A program made the position numbers and the translations under genes. This document shows positions 26,471-35,417 of a DNA stretch of 64,000 nt, in pieces. Location of the stretch: positions 372,001 through 436,000 of the forward strand of contig NZ_AP023439.1 in the NCBI RefSeq assembly GCF_014701095.1, in the 5' to 3' direction. The notes beneath the pieces are model-generated. The model searched no databases and was not told the origin of the DNA. It saw nothing but the letters and a program-made list of their open reading frames with translations. Within the stretch, counting starts at the first letter, position 1; every line of letters begins with the position of its first letter. Origin of the DNA: Streptomyces tuirus. GTDB lineage: Bacteria > Actinomycetota > Actinomycetes > Streptomycetales > Streptomycetaceae.

Positions 26471-28444
26471 TCAGCCGCCCGCCCTTCGTGTCACGTTCAA
26501 CAGGTACTCCTTCCTGTTCAGCGGGTTGTGGTCGGTGCGCGGGCGCTCGGGAACCGTGCCGTGGGTGACCGGCGCGTAGTGGGCGAAGGCGCTCTCCAGC
26601 TCGCCCTCGCCGCGGGTGAGTCCCGGCAGCCGTTGTTCCAGGGCGTGCACCCGGGCGGCCGGCACGGTGCCTTCGAGGACGCAGACGTCCTCCCGGTTCC
26701 GCGTCCGCTCGGGTACGGCCCCGAGCCCGGCGAGGACCGGCAGCAGGGCGCCGAGGGTGTCGGCGGGCGCCTCGACGCGGAAGTGGTGCATGGGCTCGTG
26801 GACCCGCGTCCCGGCCCGCCGCAGCGCCTCGATCAGCACCAGCGGGGTCACGCCGCGGAAGTCGGCCCCCGTGCTCGACATGCTCTTGTCGAAGCGCTGG
26901 TGGGCGTGGCTCTGCCGGGGCGAGTAGCCGCTGTGGGTCATGGTGACCACGCAGTCGGTGACCTGCCAGCCGTGCAGCCCCTGGTCGAGGGTCTCGCGCA
27001 CGGTGTCCTCGACGGCCTTGAAGAAGGCGTAGGGCATCGACCCGAGCTCCACCTCCAGCCGGAATCCGACGCCCGAGCCCACCGGCGCAGGCTCGACGCG
27101 CAGCCCCACCGTCGCGAGGAACGGGTTCGGGTCCTTCTTGTCGAACTCCACGGCCTGCCCGGTGCCGACGGGCCGTTCGACGCAGAGCGGGGTCGTCTCG
27201 CGGAAGGTGACGTCGAGGCCGTACTCCTCGGCGAGGGTGGCCTGGATGACCTCCTTCTGCACCTCGCCGTAGAGCGAGACCGAGGTCTCCTGGCGTCGTT
27301 CGTCGCGGCGCAGGCCGATCAGCGGGTCCTGCTCGGAGAGTTGGGTGAGCGCGAGGTGCAGCGCTCCCCGGTTCACCCCCGGGCCGGGGACGACGACCGT
27401 CTCCAGGGTGGGCGGGGCGAAGACGTGCTCGTACGCCGTACGGGGTGCGCCGATCGCGTCGCCGATCCGGATGTCGCCGAGCCCGGTGAGCCGGGCGATC
27501 CGGCCGGCGGCGACGCAGTCCTCGCGGGTGTCCGTGCCATGGCCGAAGACGCTGATGCCGGTGATCCGGCCTTCGGCGCCGTCCGTGCCGAAGGGGACCC
27601 GGTCGCGGGTGCGCAGGGTTCCGGAGAACATCCGGGCGTAGGCGACCTTCTCCCCCGCCGGGCCCCGGTCGACCTTGAACACGGTGGCGGAGACCGGGCC
27701 GTCCGCGTCGCCGTCGGCGGTGGGAAGCAGGGTTCCGATGCCGGACAGGAGCTCCCGCACGCCGGCGCCCGTGGCGGCGGAGCCGAAGTACACCGGGTGG
27801 ACGAGCGCCTCCCGGGTCTGCGTGACGAGGGAGCCGTGCAGCGACGCGTGCGTGACGGTGTTCTCGACGTACGCGGCCAGCAGGGCGTCGTCGTGCCCGG
27901 TCAGGACGTCGAGGGCGGCGGCCGGTCCGAGCCCTGGGGTGAAGCGGGCCGCGCGGGTGCCGAGGCCGGTGGCGGTCCCCATCGGCACGATCGCCGGGGT
28001 CAGCCGGGCCGAGATCTCCCGCAGCACCGCCTCGTGGCGCGCCCCGCTCCGGTCGATCTTGTTGACGAAGAGCAGGGTCGGGATGTGCAGCCGCCGCAGC
28101 GTCCGCATCAGCACCCGCGTCTGCGCCTGCACGCCTTCCACGGCGGAGATCACCAGGACGACGCCGTCCAGCACGCCGAGGACGCGCTCCACCTCGGCGA
28201 TGAAGTCCGGGTGGCCGGGGGTGTCGATGAGGTTGACGGTCACGCCGTCGAGCGGGAACGAGACGACGGCGGACTTGATGGTGATGCCGCGCCGGCGCTC
28301 CAGGGCGAGGGTGTCGGTGCGGGTGTTCCCGTCGTCGACGCTGCCGATCTCGTCGATCACCCCGGCCGAATGGAGCAGCCGCTCGGTCAGGCTGGTCTTA
28401 CCGGCGTCGACATGGGCGAGAATTCCCAGGTTGAGCATGTGCAC
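26471..28444 (-). CDS. TetM/OtrA-like ribosomal protection GTPase
   Basis: The 657-residue protein is an EF-G homologue of the tetracycline ribosomal-protection group: G1 AHVDAGKTSLTE, G2 RRRGITIKSA, G3 DTPGHPDF, G4 NKIDRSG, then domains II-V (GSMPYAFFKAVEDTVRE, SGYSPRQSHAHQRFDKSM). Length matches TetM and OtrA. Typical proteins eject tetracycline from the ribosome; OtrA-type members are native to Streptomyces, and some such homologues have no known resistance. No biosynthetic genes lie nearby. GTG 28444 has GAAGGA upstream; ATG 28438 is the alternative. A leader ORF overlaps the start. Confidence 0.85.
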   Translation of the reverse strand: MHMLNLGILAHVDAGKTSLTERLLHSAGVIDEIGSVDDGNTRTDTLALERRRGITIKSAVVSFPLDGVTVNLIDTPGHPDFIAEVERVLGVLDGVVLVISAVEGVQAQTRVLMRTLRRLHIPTLLFVNKIDRSGARHEAVLREISARLTPAIVPMGTATGLGTRAARFTPGLGPAAALDVLTGHDDALLAAYVENTVTHASLHGSLVTQTREALVHPVYFGSAATGAGVRELLSGIGTLLPTADGDADGPVSATVFKVDRGPAGEKVAYARMFSGTLRTRDRVPFGTDGAEGRITGISVFGHGTDTREDCVAAGRIARLTGLGDIRIGDAIGAPRTAYEHVFAPPTLETVVVPGPGVNRGALHLALTQLSEQDPLIGLRRDERRQETSVSLYGEVQKEVIQATLAEEYGLDVTFRETTPLCVERPVGTGQAVEFDKKDPNPFLATVGLRVEPAPVGSGVGFRLEVELGSMPYAFFKAVEDTVRETLDQGLHGWQVTDCVVTMTHSGYSPRQSHAHQRFDKSMSSTGADFRGVTPLVLIEALRRAGTRVHEPMHHFRVEAPADTLGALLPVLAGLGAVPERTRNREDVCVLEGTVPAARVHALEQRLPGLTRGEGELESAFAHYAPVTHGTVPERPRTDHNPLNRKEYLLNVTRRAGG

Positions 28445-28508
28445 GAAGCGTCATGTCCTTCAAAGAGAGGTCCTTTCCTGACTGGGGGGACATGCACGCA
28501 CGGCGCAT
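28398..28508 (-). promoter_or_regulatory. leader ORF (36 codons) overlapping the ribosomal-protection gene
   Basis: ATG 28508 follows GAAGGAG with seven-base spacing, a better site than that of the main gene. It encodes MRRACMSPQSGKDLSLKDMT and 16 more residues, and stops inside the G1 motif of the GTPase gene in another frame. Its codon use is poor in GC at third positions, unlike real genes here, so translation rather than the product would matter. Ribosome stalling by an antibiotic on this ORF could control the downstream start, as in other ribosome-resistance genes; this is inferred. Confidence 0.5.
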
Positions 28509-28635
28509 CTGACGCTCCTTCGGACTCGGTGACGACGCTGTCCTCAGCAGTGCAGCAGACCGGCACGGAGGGTCACAACGGAATTAACCGCCGCCGGGGT
28601 ACCCGGCGGGGTGCGCGCAAGGAAGGGAGCGGCTG

Positions 28636-29751
28636 GTGCGTGACGTTCTCCCGGTGCTCGGCCGCTGGTACGCGGCCGGGGTGCCGTTCGGGCTCGCGAC
28701 GGTCGTCCAGGTCAGCCGCAGCGCGCCGCGCGACCCGGGCGCGGCGATGGCGGTGGGCCCGGGCGAGGAGGTCGTGGGCAGTGTCTCCGGGGGCTGTGTC
28801 GAGGGTGCGGTGTTCGAACTGGCGCAGGAGGTCGCCGCGGGCGGCGAGGCAGTGCTGGAGACCTTCGGCTACAGCGACGAGGACGCCTTCGCGGTCGGCC
28901 TGACCTGCGGCGGCGAGATCACTCTGCTCGTGCGCGCGGTCACGCCCGAGCGGGACCCCGGCTTCGGCGCCGTCGCGGACTCGGTCGCGGCGGGCGAGCC
29001 GGTCACCGTGGCGACCGTGACCGACGGCCCGGCGCCGCGCGGGGCGGCCCTCGCCGTCTGGCCGGACCGGACCCTCGGCACGCTCGGCACGCTCGGCACG
29101 CTCGGCCTGGACGCGGCCGTGACCGCCGACGCCCGCGGCGAACTCGCCCTCGGCGCGACCGGCCTGCGGCACTACGGGCCCGAGGGGCAGCGCCGCGAGG
29201 ACTCCGTGAGCGTGTTCCTGCAGTCCTTCGCTCCGCCGCCGCGGATGCTGGTCTTCGGCGCGATCGACTACGCCGCGGCCGTGGCCCGCATCGGGGACTT
29301 CCTCGGCTACCGGGTCACCGTCTGCGACGCCCGCCCCGTCTTCGCCACGCCCCGGCGCTTCCCGGAGGGCGTCGAGGTGGTCGCCGAGTGGCCGCACCGC
29401 TATCTGCGCGACACCGTCACCGACGAGCGCACGGTGATCTGCGTCCTCACCCACGACCCGAAGTTCGACGTGCCGCTGCTGACGGAGGCGCTGCGCCGCC
29501 CGGCCGCCTACATCGGGGCGATGGGCAGCCGCCGCACCCACGCCGACCGGGCGGAACGGCTGGCCGAGGCCGGACTCACGGAGCGCGAGCTGTCGCGGCT
29601 GCGCTCACCGGTCGGCCTCGACCTCGGGGCGCGTACGCCCGAGGAGGTGGCGGTGTCCGTCGCCGCCGAGATCGTGGCGCTGCGGTGGGGCGGCAGCGGC
29701 GCGCCGCTGACCGCGACGGAGGGGGCGGTGCACCCGTACCGGTCCTCCTGA
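28636..29751 (+). CDS. XdhC/CoxF family molybdenum-cofactor chaperone
   Basis: The 371-residue protein has the N-terminal XdhC domain (ATVVQVSRSAPRDPGAAMAV, SVSGGCVEGAVFELA) and the C-terminal Rossmann domain (RMLVFGAIDYAAAVARIG, CVLTHDPKFDVPLL, AAYIGAMGSRRTHADR). XdhC proteins bind sulfurated Mo cofactor and load it into xanthine dehydrogenase-type enzymes; no such oxidase gene is in the window. A 9-base unit (CTCGGCACG) repeated three times gives TLGTLGTLGTLG near residue 150. The GTG start follows GGAAGGGAG. Confidence 0.88.
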   Translation: MRDVLPVLGRWYAAGVPFGLATVVQVSRSAPRDPGAAMAVGPGEEVVGSVSGGCVEGAVFELAQEVAAGGEAVLETFGYSDEDAFAVGLTCGGEITLLVRAVTPERDPGFGAVADSVAAGEPVTVATVTDGPAPRGAALAVWPDRTLGTLGTLGTLGLDAAVTADARGELALGATGLRHYGPEGQRREDSVSVFLQSFAPPPRMLVFGAIDYAAAVARIGDFLGYRVTVCDARPVFATPRRFPEGVEVVAEWPHRYLRDTVTDERTVICVLTHDPKFDVPLLTEALRRPAAYIGAMGSRRTHADRAERLAEAGLTERELSRLRSPVGLDLGARTPEEVAVSVAAEIVALRWGGSGAPLTATEGAVHPYRSS

Positions 29752-29812
29752 ACCCCCACCGCGCTTCTAGACTTCAGCACTTGACACTTGGCACGTCACC
29801 GAAGGGAATCCC

Positions 29813-30145
29813 ATGATCTTCATCACCGCGAAGTTCCGCGTCCGCCCCGAGCACGCCGACCGCTGGCCCGAGATCGCCGCCGACTTCACCCGGGCGACCC
29901 GCGCCGAGCCCGGCTGCCTGTGGTTCGACTGGTCGCGCAGCGTGGACGAGCCGACGGAGTACGTCCTGGTCGAGGCCTTCCGCGACGACGAGGCCGGAGC
30001 CGCCCACGTACAGTCCGCTCACTTCAAGACCGCCCAGCAGACGCTGCCTCCGCATCTGGCCGAGACACCGCGCATCGTGAACGCGAACATCCCGCAGGAC
30101 GACTGGTCACTCCTCGGGGAGATGGCGGTGCCGGGGCAGGAGTAG
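29813..30145 (+). CDS. antibiotic biosynthesis monooxygenase (ABM) domain protein
   Basis: The 110-residue single-domain protein has the ABM dimeric alpha/beta pattern: MIFITAKFRVRPEHADRW, TRAEPGCLWFDWSRS, YVLVEAFRDDEAGAAHVQSA. Such proteins are cofactor-independent quinol monooxygenases (YgiN-like) or heme/quinone binders. The start is set by GAAGGGAATCCC before the ATG. It could be co-transcribed with XdhC, 61 bases upstream. Confidence 0.83.
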   Translation: MIFITAKFRVRPEHADRWPEIAADFTRATRAEPGCLWFDWSRSVDEPTEYVLVEAFRDDEAGAAHVQSAHFKTAQQTLPPHLAETPRIVNANIPQDDWSLLGEMAVPGQE

Positions 30146-30237
30146 CGCGCCGCCCGGGTCCGGCCGGCCGCGCGGGCCGTGAGGCGTAGCGCTCCGGCTC
30201 TTGCCTCGGACGGCGGGCACCCGTACGCTCACGGCCG

Positions 30238-30253
30238 TACCGACTGGGCGGTA
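30238..30253. promoter_or_regulatory. TetR-type operator-like site TACCGACTGGGCGGTA
   Basis: Sixteen bases with 6 of 8 pairs matching and TACCG/CGGTA ends, 25 bases before the oxidoreductase ATG. The form matches the TACCGACCGGTCGGTA class of actinobacterial TetR operators. The regulator is not identified. Confidence 0.4.
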
Positions 30254-30277
30254 TGTAGCCGAGGAGAGGCGCCGGAG

Positions 30278-31285
30278 ATGAGCACGATCAACCGCCAGAT
30301 ACGCCTGGCCGCACGTCCCGTGGGAGAGCCGCGCCCCACCGACTGGGAGCACGTCGAGGAGCCTGCGGGGCAGCCGGGCGACGGGGAGTTCCTGGTGCAG
30401 GTGCTCTGTCTGTCGATCGACCCGGCGATGCGGGGCTGGATGAACGCGGGCAGGTCCTACATCCGCCCGGTGGAGATCGGCGAGGTGATGCGCGCCGGCG
30501 CGGTGGGCAGAGTGATCGCCTCCCGGCACTCCGGGTTCGCGGTCGGCGACCATGTGTCGGGCACGTTCGGCGTGCAGGAGTACTGCGTGTCGGACGGGCG
30601 CGGCGTGACCAAGGTCGACCCTGCGGCCGCTCCCCTGCCGACCTATCTCGGGACGCTCGGCATGTCGGGTCTGACGGCCTACTTCGGCCTGATCGAGGTC
30701 GGGCGTCCCGAACCGGGGCAGACCGTCGTGGTCTCCGGAGCGGCCGGGGCAGTCGGCAGCGTCGTCGGGCAGATCGCCAAGATCCTCGGATGCCGGGTCA
30801 TCGGCATCGCCGGCGGCGAGGCCAAGTGCCGGACGGTGGTCGACGAGTTCGGGTTCGACGCCGCGATCGACTACCAGAGCGAGGACATCCGCAAGGCCCT
30901 GCGCGAGCACGCCCCCGACGGCGTCGACGTGTACTTCGACAACGTCGGCGGCGACGTGCTGGACGCCGTACTGCTGCGGCTGGCGCGCGGCGCCCGCGTC
31001 GTGGTCTGCGGCGCGATCTCCCAGTACAACAGCACCAAGCCGCAGGGCCCCGCCAACTACCTGTCGCTGCTGGTGAACCGCGCCTCCATGACGGGCATCG
31101 TGGTGTTCGACTGGGCCGACCGGTACGCGGAGGGCATCGCGCAGATGGCGACGTGGCGGGCGGAGGGCCGGCTGAAGTCCCTGGAGGACGTGGTGTCCGG
31201 CTCGGTCACGGAGTTCCCCGACACCCTGATGCGGCTGTTCCGTGGGGACAACCGCGGCAAGCTGGTGCTGAAGATCGCGGACTGA
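30278..31285 (+). CDS. NADP-dependent MDR oxidoreductase (zinc-free, CurA/leukotriene reductase type)
   Basis: The 335-residue protein has the zinc-less MDR pattern: LSIDPAMRGWMNAGRSYIRP, GTLGMSGLTAYFGL and the cofactor motif SGAAGAVGSVVGQIAKILGC, then VYFDNVGGDVLDAVL. Such enzymes reduce alpha,beta-unsaturated ketones or aldehydes with NADPH. GGAG precedes the ATG at 30278. A zinc MDR gene follows 40 bases downstream on the same strand, so the two may be co-transcribed. Confidence 0.88.
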   Translation: MSTINRQIRLAARPVGEPRPTDWEHVEEPAGQPGDGEFLVQVLCLSIDPAMRGWMNAGRSYIRPVEIGEVMRAGAVGRVIASRHSGFAVGDHVSGTFGVQEYCVSDGRGVTKVDPAAAPLPTYLGTLGMSGLTAYFGLIEVGRPEPGQTVVVSGAAGAVGSVVGQIAKILGCRVIGIAGGEAKCRTVVDEFGFDAAIDYQSEDIRKALREHAPDGVDVYFDNVGGDVLDAVLLRLARGARVVVCGAISQYNSTKPQGPANYLSLLVNRASMTGIVVFDWADRYAEGIAQMATWRAEGRLKSLEDVVSGSVTEFPDTLMRLFRGDNRGKLVLKIAD

Positions 31286-31325
31286 CCGGGCCGAAGGGAG
31301 GAAGGGACAGGGAGGGAACGATCCG

Positions 31326-32378
31326 ATGAAGGCACTGACCTACCACGGTCGTCACGACATCCGCTACGGGGACCTCCCCGACCCGGCCGTCACCAGCCCC
31401 GCCGGCGCGGTGGTGCGGGTGACCGCGGCCGGCATCTGCGGCAGCGACCTGCACATCTACGACGGCCACGGGTTCACCCCGGAACTGGGCTACACACCGG
31501 GACACGAATGCGTCGGCGTGGTCGTCGAAACCGGCGCCCAGGTCACCCGGTTCAAGCCCGGCGACCGGGTCCTGGTGCCCGCCTCGGTCGGCTGTGCGCA
31601 GTGCCGGCAGTGCGCGGCCGGGTTCACCGCCCGCTGCGAGCGCGCCACGTCGAGCACGGACCTCTGCTACGGAGTCAGCCCGAAGCTCCCGGGCAGCCAG
31701 GCCCAGGCCCTGGCGGTGCCCTGCGCCGACGTGAATCTGGTGCCCCTGCCCGAGGACATCTCCGACGAGGCCGCCGTCGTCCTGACGGACAACGCGCCCA
31801 CCGCCTGGTACGGCTGCCGCCGTGCCCGTATCCAGCCCGGTGAGACCGTCCTGGTCATCGGCCTGGGCCCGGTCGGTCTCATGGCCGCTCAGTCCGCCTT
31901 CGCGATGGGCGCGGCCCGGGTGCTGGGCGTGGACCTGGTCGCGGAGCGCCGTGCCTTCGCCGCCGGTCTGGGCGTCGAGCCGGTCGAGGGGGACGACGTG
32001 CGGTCGGCCGTCCGGGAGATGACCTCCGGGCGCGGGCCGGACGCCGTGGTGGAGGCCGTGGGCTCCGACGCGACCATCGAACTCGCCGTCAAGGCCGTCC
32101 GGCAGGCCGGCCGCGTGAGCGTCATCGGAGTCAGCCAGAACAAGGCGTTCCCGTTCCACATGTACCTGGCGCAGATCAAGGAACTGGAGTTCGCCATCGG
32201 GCTGTGCTCGGTGCACTACGAACTCCCTCCCCTGATCGCCCTCACCCGTGCCGGACGGATCAAGCCCGAGGTCGTGGTCTCCCACCGCTTCGCCCTCTCC
32301 GACGGACCGGCGGCGTACGAACTGTTCGCGGGCCGCTCCGACGGCGTCCGCAAGATCATCCTCGACCCGACCGGCTGA
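31326..32378 (+). CDS. zinc-dependent medium-chain alcohol dehydrogenase
   Basis: The 350-residue protein has the catalytic zinc motif (GICGSDLHIYDGHG, GHECVGVVVE), the structural cysteines CAQCRQCAAGFTARC, and the Rossmann motif VIGLGPVGLMAAQSA. It lies closest to the glutathione-independent formaldehyde/threonine dehydrogenase side of the family. Substrate is unknown. GGGAGG lies before the ATG. A very strong terminator follows about 40 bases after the stop. Confidence 0.87.
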   Translation: MKALTYHGRHDIRYGDLPDPAVTSPAGAVVRVTAAGICGSDLHIYDGHGFTPELGYTPGHECVGVVVETGAQVTRFKPGDRVLVPASVGCAQCRQCAAGFTARCERATSSTDLCYGVSPKLPGSQAQALAVPCADVNLVPLPEDISDEAAVVLTDNAPTAWYGCRRARIQPGETVLVIGLGPVGLMAAQSAFAMGAARVLGVDLVAERRAFAAGLGVEPVEGDDVRSAVREMTSGRGPDAVVEAVGSDATIELAVKAVRQAGRVSVIGVSQNKAFPFHMYLAQIKELEFAIGLCSVHYELPPLIALTRAGRIKPEVVVSHRFALSDGPAAYELFAGRSDGVRKIILDPTG

Positions 32379-32417
32379 CCGTCCCCAGCAGTTCGCCCCG
32401 CCCGCACCGGGAACTGC

Positions 32418-32456
32418 CGCGCGCCGCCCCCCATGACCCCCGGGGGGCGGCGCGCG
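32418..32456 (+). terminator. strong hairpin terminator
   Basis: A perfect 15-base stem (CGCGCGCCGCCCCCC with GGGGGGCGGCGCGCG) and a 9-base loop, 40 bases after the dehydrogenase stop. The rest of the gap to 32763 holds the promoter region of the beta-helix gene and no other gene that I can support. Confidence 0.75.
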
Positions 32457-32763
32457 TTCGGGCCGCCCCGGAACACGTCGTGAACATCCAGCGGACATCG
32501 GCCACCACGGCCTCCACGCCCCGCTTCGGTCCGGCTCCCGACCCGTCGCCGCGGCATCCCCATTCGGCCATTTCCGGTTCGCCGGTGGACACGGTGCGCT
32601 CTGAATGGAACGCTCCCTCCAGACCGCGGACGGTACCCGGGAGGCGCGCCCCCGGACGCTCCGACGCCGTTCCCCGCACGAGCCGCGCATCGCTCACCAG
32701 CACGAAGTCCTCACAGAAGCCGAGTCCTGGTACGCCCGGATGCCTCGCCGAGAGGGGTTCCTC

Positions 32764-34002
32764 ATGCAACGCACCACTGTCACAGCCGCCATCAGCGCCG
32801 TCCTCCTCGCCACCGCCGCGCTTCCCGTCGCCCGTGCCGCCGTTCCCGTGGATTCCGGTCCCGCGGAGTTCACCGTGGACACCATGTCCGACGCGGTCGA
32901 CGCCGACGGGGCGGACGGCCGCTGCCTCACCGCCACGGGCCGTTGCAGCCTGCGTGCGGCGGTGATGGCCGCCAACGCCCGGCCGGGCAGCACGATCACG
33001 CTGCCTCCCGGCCACTACCGGCTGACGATCCCGCCGGACCCGCGGCTGATCAACGGCGACCACCCCGACCCCACTACGGGCGACCTGAACGTCGCCGCTC
33101 CCGTCACGATCAAGGGCGGCGGCGCGCGGACCACCGTCGTCGACGCCAACCGCCTGGACCGGGCCTTCCGGATGCAGGCGGACTCCCGGCTGTCCGATCT
33201 GACGATCACCGGAGGGGTGACCGCGCAGCGCGAACTGCCCATCACCGACACCGGTGGTGGCGCGATCGCCAACGGCCATCACATGACGCTGCGGCGGGTC
33301 GCCGTGACCGGGAACTCCGCCGGTTACGGCGGCGGCATCTTCAACGTCCCGGACTCCCACCTCGACCTGATCGACAGCACCGTCAGCGGGAACACCGCGG
33401 GAGAGGCCGGTGGCATCAGGTTCGACGCCACCGGCACCGTGACCAACTCGACGATCGCGGACAACCGGGTGACGAACCCCGGCGACCGGCCCGGCAGCCT
33501 CGCCGGATACGGCGGAGGCATCGACATCAGGGGCACCGGCCCCGTGGAGATCCTCAACTCGACCATCACCGGCAACCGTTCCAGCGACGGCGGAGGCGGG
33601 ATCAACATCGCCCCGGCCTACCTCGACAGCCTGCACTCGCCGATCCCCGACATCATCGATCTCCCTCTCGGCCGCATGACGCTGCGCAACTCCGTCATCG
33701 CCGGCAACTCCGTCGACGGCGCGCCCGCAAACTGCAAGAAGGCCTTCGCCACCATCACCTCGCAGGGCCACAACCTCGACGGCGACGGCAGCTGCCGGCT
33801 GACCGGCGCAGGCGATCTGCCCAGCCGTACACCCCTGCTGGGACCGCTCGCGGACAACGGCGGTCCCACCGACACCGTCGCGCTGCTGCCGGGGAGCCCC
33901 GCCCGGGACGCGGCCGAGGGCTGCCCGGCCACCGACCAGCGCGGCGTCACGCGCCCCCAGGGCGCCGGCTGCGACATCGGCGCCTACGAGGCCGTGTCAT
34001 GA
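32764..34002 (+). CDS. secreted right-handed beta-helix protein with CSLREA-type start and anchor-Q end
   Basis: The 412-residue protein has a signal peptide (about 1-25, TAAISAVLLATAALPVARAA), a CSLREA-like N-terminal block (DADGADGRCLTATGRCSLRA) and parallel beta-helix repeats rich in GGGI, NST and GN (VAVTGNSAGYGGGIF, NSTITGNRSSDGGGG). The C terminus (GSPARDAAEGC, DIGAYE) is the choice-of-anchor Q form. It probably acts at the cell surface as a pectate-lyase-fold adhesin or glycan-binding protein; no lyase active site is evident. Its end overlaps the convergent TetR gene by 6 bases. Confidence 0.83.
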   Translation: MQRTTVTAAISAVLLATAALPVARAAVPVDSGPAEFTVDTMSDAVDADGADGRCLTATGRCSLRAAVMAANARPGSTITLPPGHYRLTIPPDPRLINGDHPDPTTGDLNVAAPVTIKGGGARTTVVDANRLDRAFRMQADSRLSDLTITGGVTAQRELPITDTGGGAIANGHHMTLRRVAVTGNSAGYGGGIFNVPDSHLDLIDSTVSGNTAGEAGGIRFDATGTVTNSTIADNRVTNPGDRPGSLAGYGGGIDIRGTGPVEILNSTITGNRSSDGGGGINIAPAYLDSLHSPIPDIIDLPLGRMTLRNSVIAGNSVDGAPANCKKAFATITSQGHNLDGDGSCRLTGAGDLPSRTPLLGPLADNGGPTDTVALLPGSPARDAAEGCPATDQRGVTRPQGAGCDIGAYEAVS

Positions 34003-34653
34003 CGCCGCGCCACACCCCCTGACCGCTCCGTCGCCGGGGGCCTCCCGTACGGCAACGCCGTGGTGGGCGGCCAGCGCCAGCAAGGCCACGCGCAGCGGTT
34101 CGGTCTCCAGCGCGGCGTCCGGCTCGAACCAGCGGGCGACAGCGGTTCCGCTCGTCATCCTCAGTGTGAAGCGCGCCAGTTCGTCCGCCACCTCGGGGCG
34201 GTCACGCAGTGCGAAGACTGAGCTGACGGAGTCGCGGGCCCAGGCCACCAGTGCGTCGCGGTAGTGACGCACCTCGGCCACGGCCGCCGCGCTGGCGTCC
34301 TTCTGCACCATGCCCAGTCCCAACAGCAGCTTCACACCTCGCGGGTGGCATCGGAGCGCGCCCGCGAGCTCGGTGAGAAAGGTGTCCAGACGCTCCGCGA
34401 CGTCGGCGCCCGGCACCTCGGCCGGGGGCAGCGCCGCCAGCAGCGCGGTCCTCGCCCGCTCCAGCACCGCGACGTAGATCCCGTCCTTGCTGCGGAAGTG
34501 CCAGTAGATCGAACTGACCGGCAGACCGCATGCGGTGGAGATCATCGAGATGGACGTGGCGGCGTAGCCATGGCGCGACATCAGCTCGCCGGCGGTGTCC
34601 AGTATCGCGTCGCGGGACCGCGCGCCACGGTCCAGGGCCGGTGCCTCCGTCAT
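33997..34653 (-). CDS. TetR family transcriptional regulator
   Basis: The 218-residue protein has an N-terminal helix-turn-helix (SRDAILDTAGELMSRHGYAATSISMISTACGLPVSSIYWHFRSKDGIY) and an all-helical ligand domain. It is convergent with the beta-helix gene and overlaps its last bases. No target or ligand is indicated by the neighbours. Confidence 0.88.
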   Translation of the reverse strand: MTEAPALDRGARSRDAILDTAGELMSRHGYAATSISMISTACGLPVSSIYWHFRSKDGIYVAVLERARTALLAALPPAEVPGADVAERLDTFLTELAGALRCHPRGVKLLLGLGMVQKDASAAAVAEVRHYRDALVAWARDSVSSVFALRDRPEVADELARFTLRMTSGTAVARWFEPDAALETEPLRVALLALAAHHGVAVREAPGDGAVRGCGAAS

Positions 34654-34812
34654 GGGGCCGACTCTAGAGGAAGGACTGCGGGCCGTCGCCCGTCGGACGG
34701 CGGCCCCAGGCCGGGATCACCGGGGAGGTGGCGAGGTCGAGGCCCCGGCGGCGATGTCGGCGAGACCCGCCTCGCGCAATGGGGCGATCCTGTCCCGCGC
34801 ACGGTCAGCGGT

Positions 34813-35322
34813 TCAGCGCGGTGCGCGGGGCGGCAGCCGGTGCAGTTCCACGTCCGTGAGCCGGCCCCCGGCGACGGTGGCGGTCATGTACGTGCAGTGG
34901 GGCTGGCGGCGCCGGTCCGTCGGGGAGCCCGGGTTCAGCAGGCGCAGGCCGGTGGGGGCCGTGGTGTCCCAGGGGATGTGGCTGTGGCCGAAGACCAGGA
35001 CGTCCAGCTCGGGGAACCGGGCGGCGCACCGCTGCTCCCGGCCCTGCTTGCCGCCCGTCTCGTGGACCACGCCGAACCGCACACCGCCCAGTTCCGCGTA
35101 CGCCACCTCGGGCAGCCGGGCACGCAGCTCCGCCCCGTCGTTGTTCCCGTACACCCCGACGAGCCTGCGACTGCGGGCCTCCAGCAGATCGAGCGTGTCC
35201 ACGTCGACCCAGTCCCCGGCGTGGAACACCACGTCGGCCGTCGGGAGTTCGGCGAGCAGAGGGGCGGGCAGTTCCCTGGCCCGCTTGGGCAGGTGGGTGT
35301 CGGACATCAGAAGCAGGCGCAC
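34813..35322 (-). CDS. YfcE/MJ0936-type metallophosphoesterase
   Basis: The 169-residue protein shows the calcineurin-like metal-binding motifs: MSDTHLP (D-x-H), FHAGDW (GD), VYGNNDG (GNxD variant), VVHE and GHSHIP. This small class hydrolyses phosphodiesters in vitro; natural substrates are unknown. The ATG at 35322 is used directly. The 159-base gap to the TetR gene holds no gene. Confidence 0.87.
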   Translation of the reverse strand: MRLLLMSDTHLPKRARELPAPLLAELPTADVVFHAGDWVDVDTLDLLEARSRRLVGVYGNNDGAELRARLPEVAYAELGGVRFGVVHETGGKQGREQRCAARFPELDVLVFGHSHIPWDTTAPTGLRLLNPGSPTDRRRQPHCTYMTATVAGGRLTDVELHRLPPRAPR

Positions 35323-35417
35323 ATCCTCACCCTAGAGGGTGCCGTTCAATATCCACTTATGCGGATGAATCGACATCCAGGTTGAAGGGTCGGTGAAGAC
35401 CCCTCCATCCTTCCTCC

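Noticed and set aside
29073..29106. Three copies of CTCGGCACG in xdhC as a functional repeat
   Set aside because: In-frame short tandem repeat in a linker region between domains; probably slippage without function, mentioned under the gene only.
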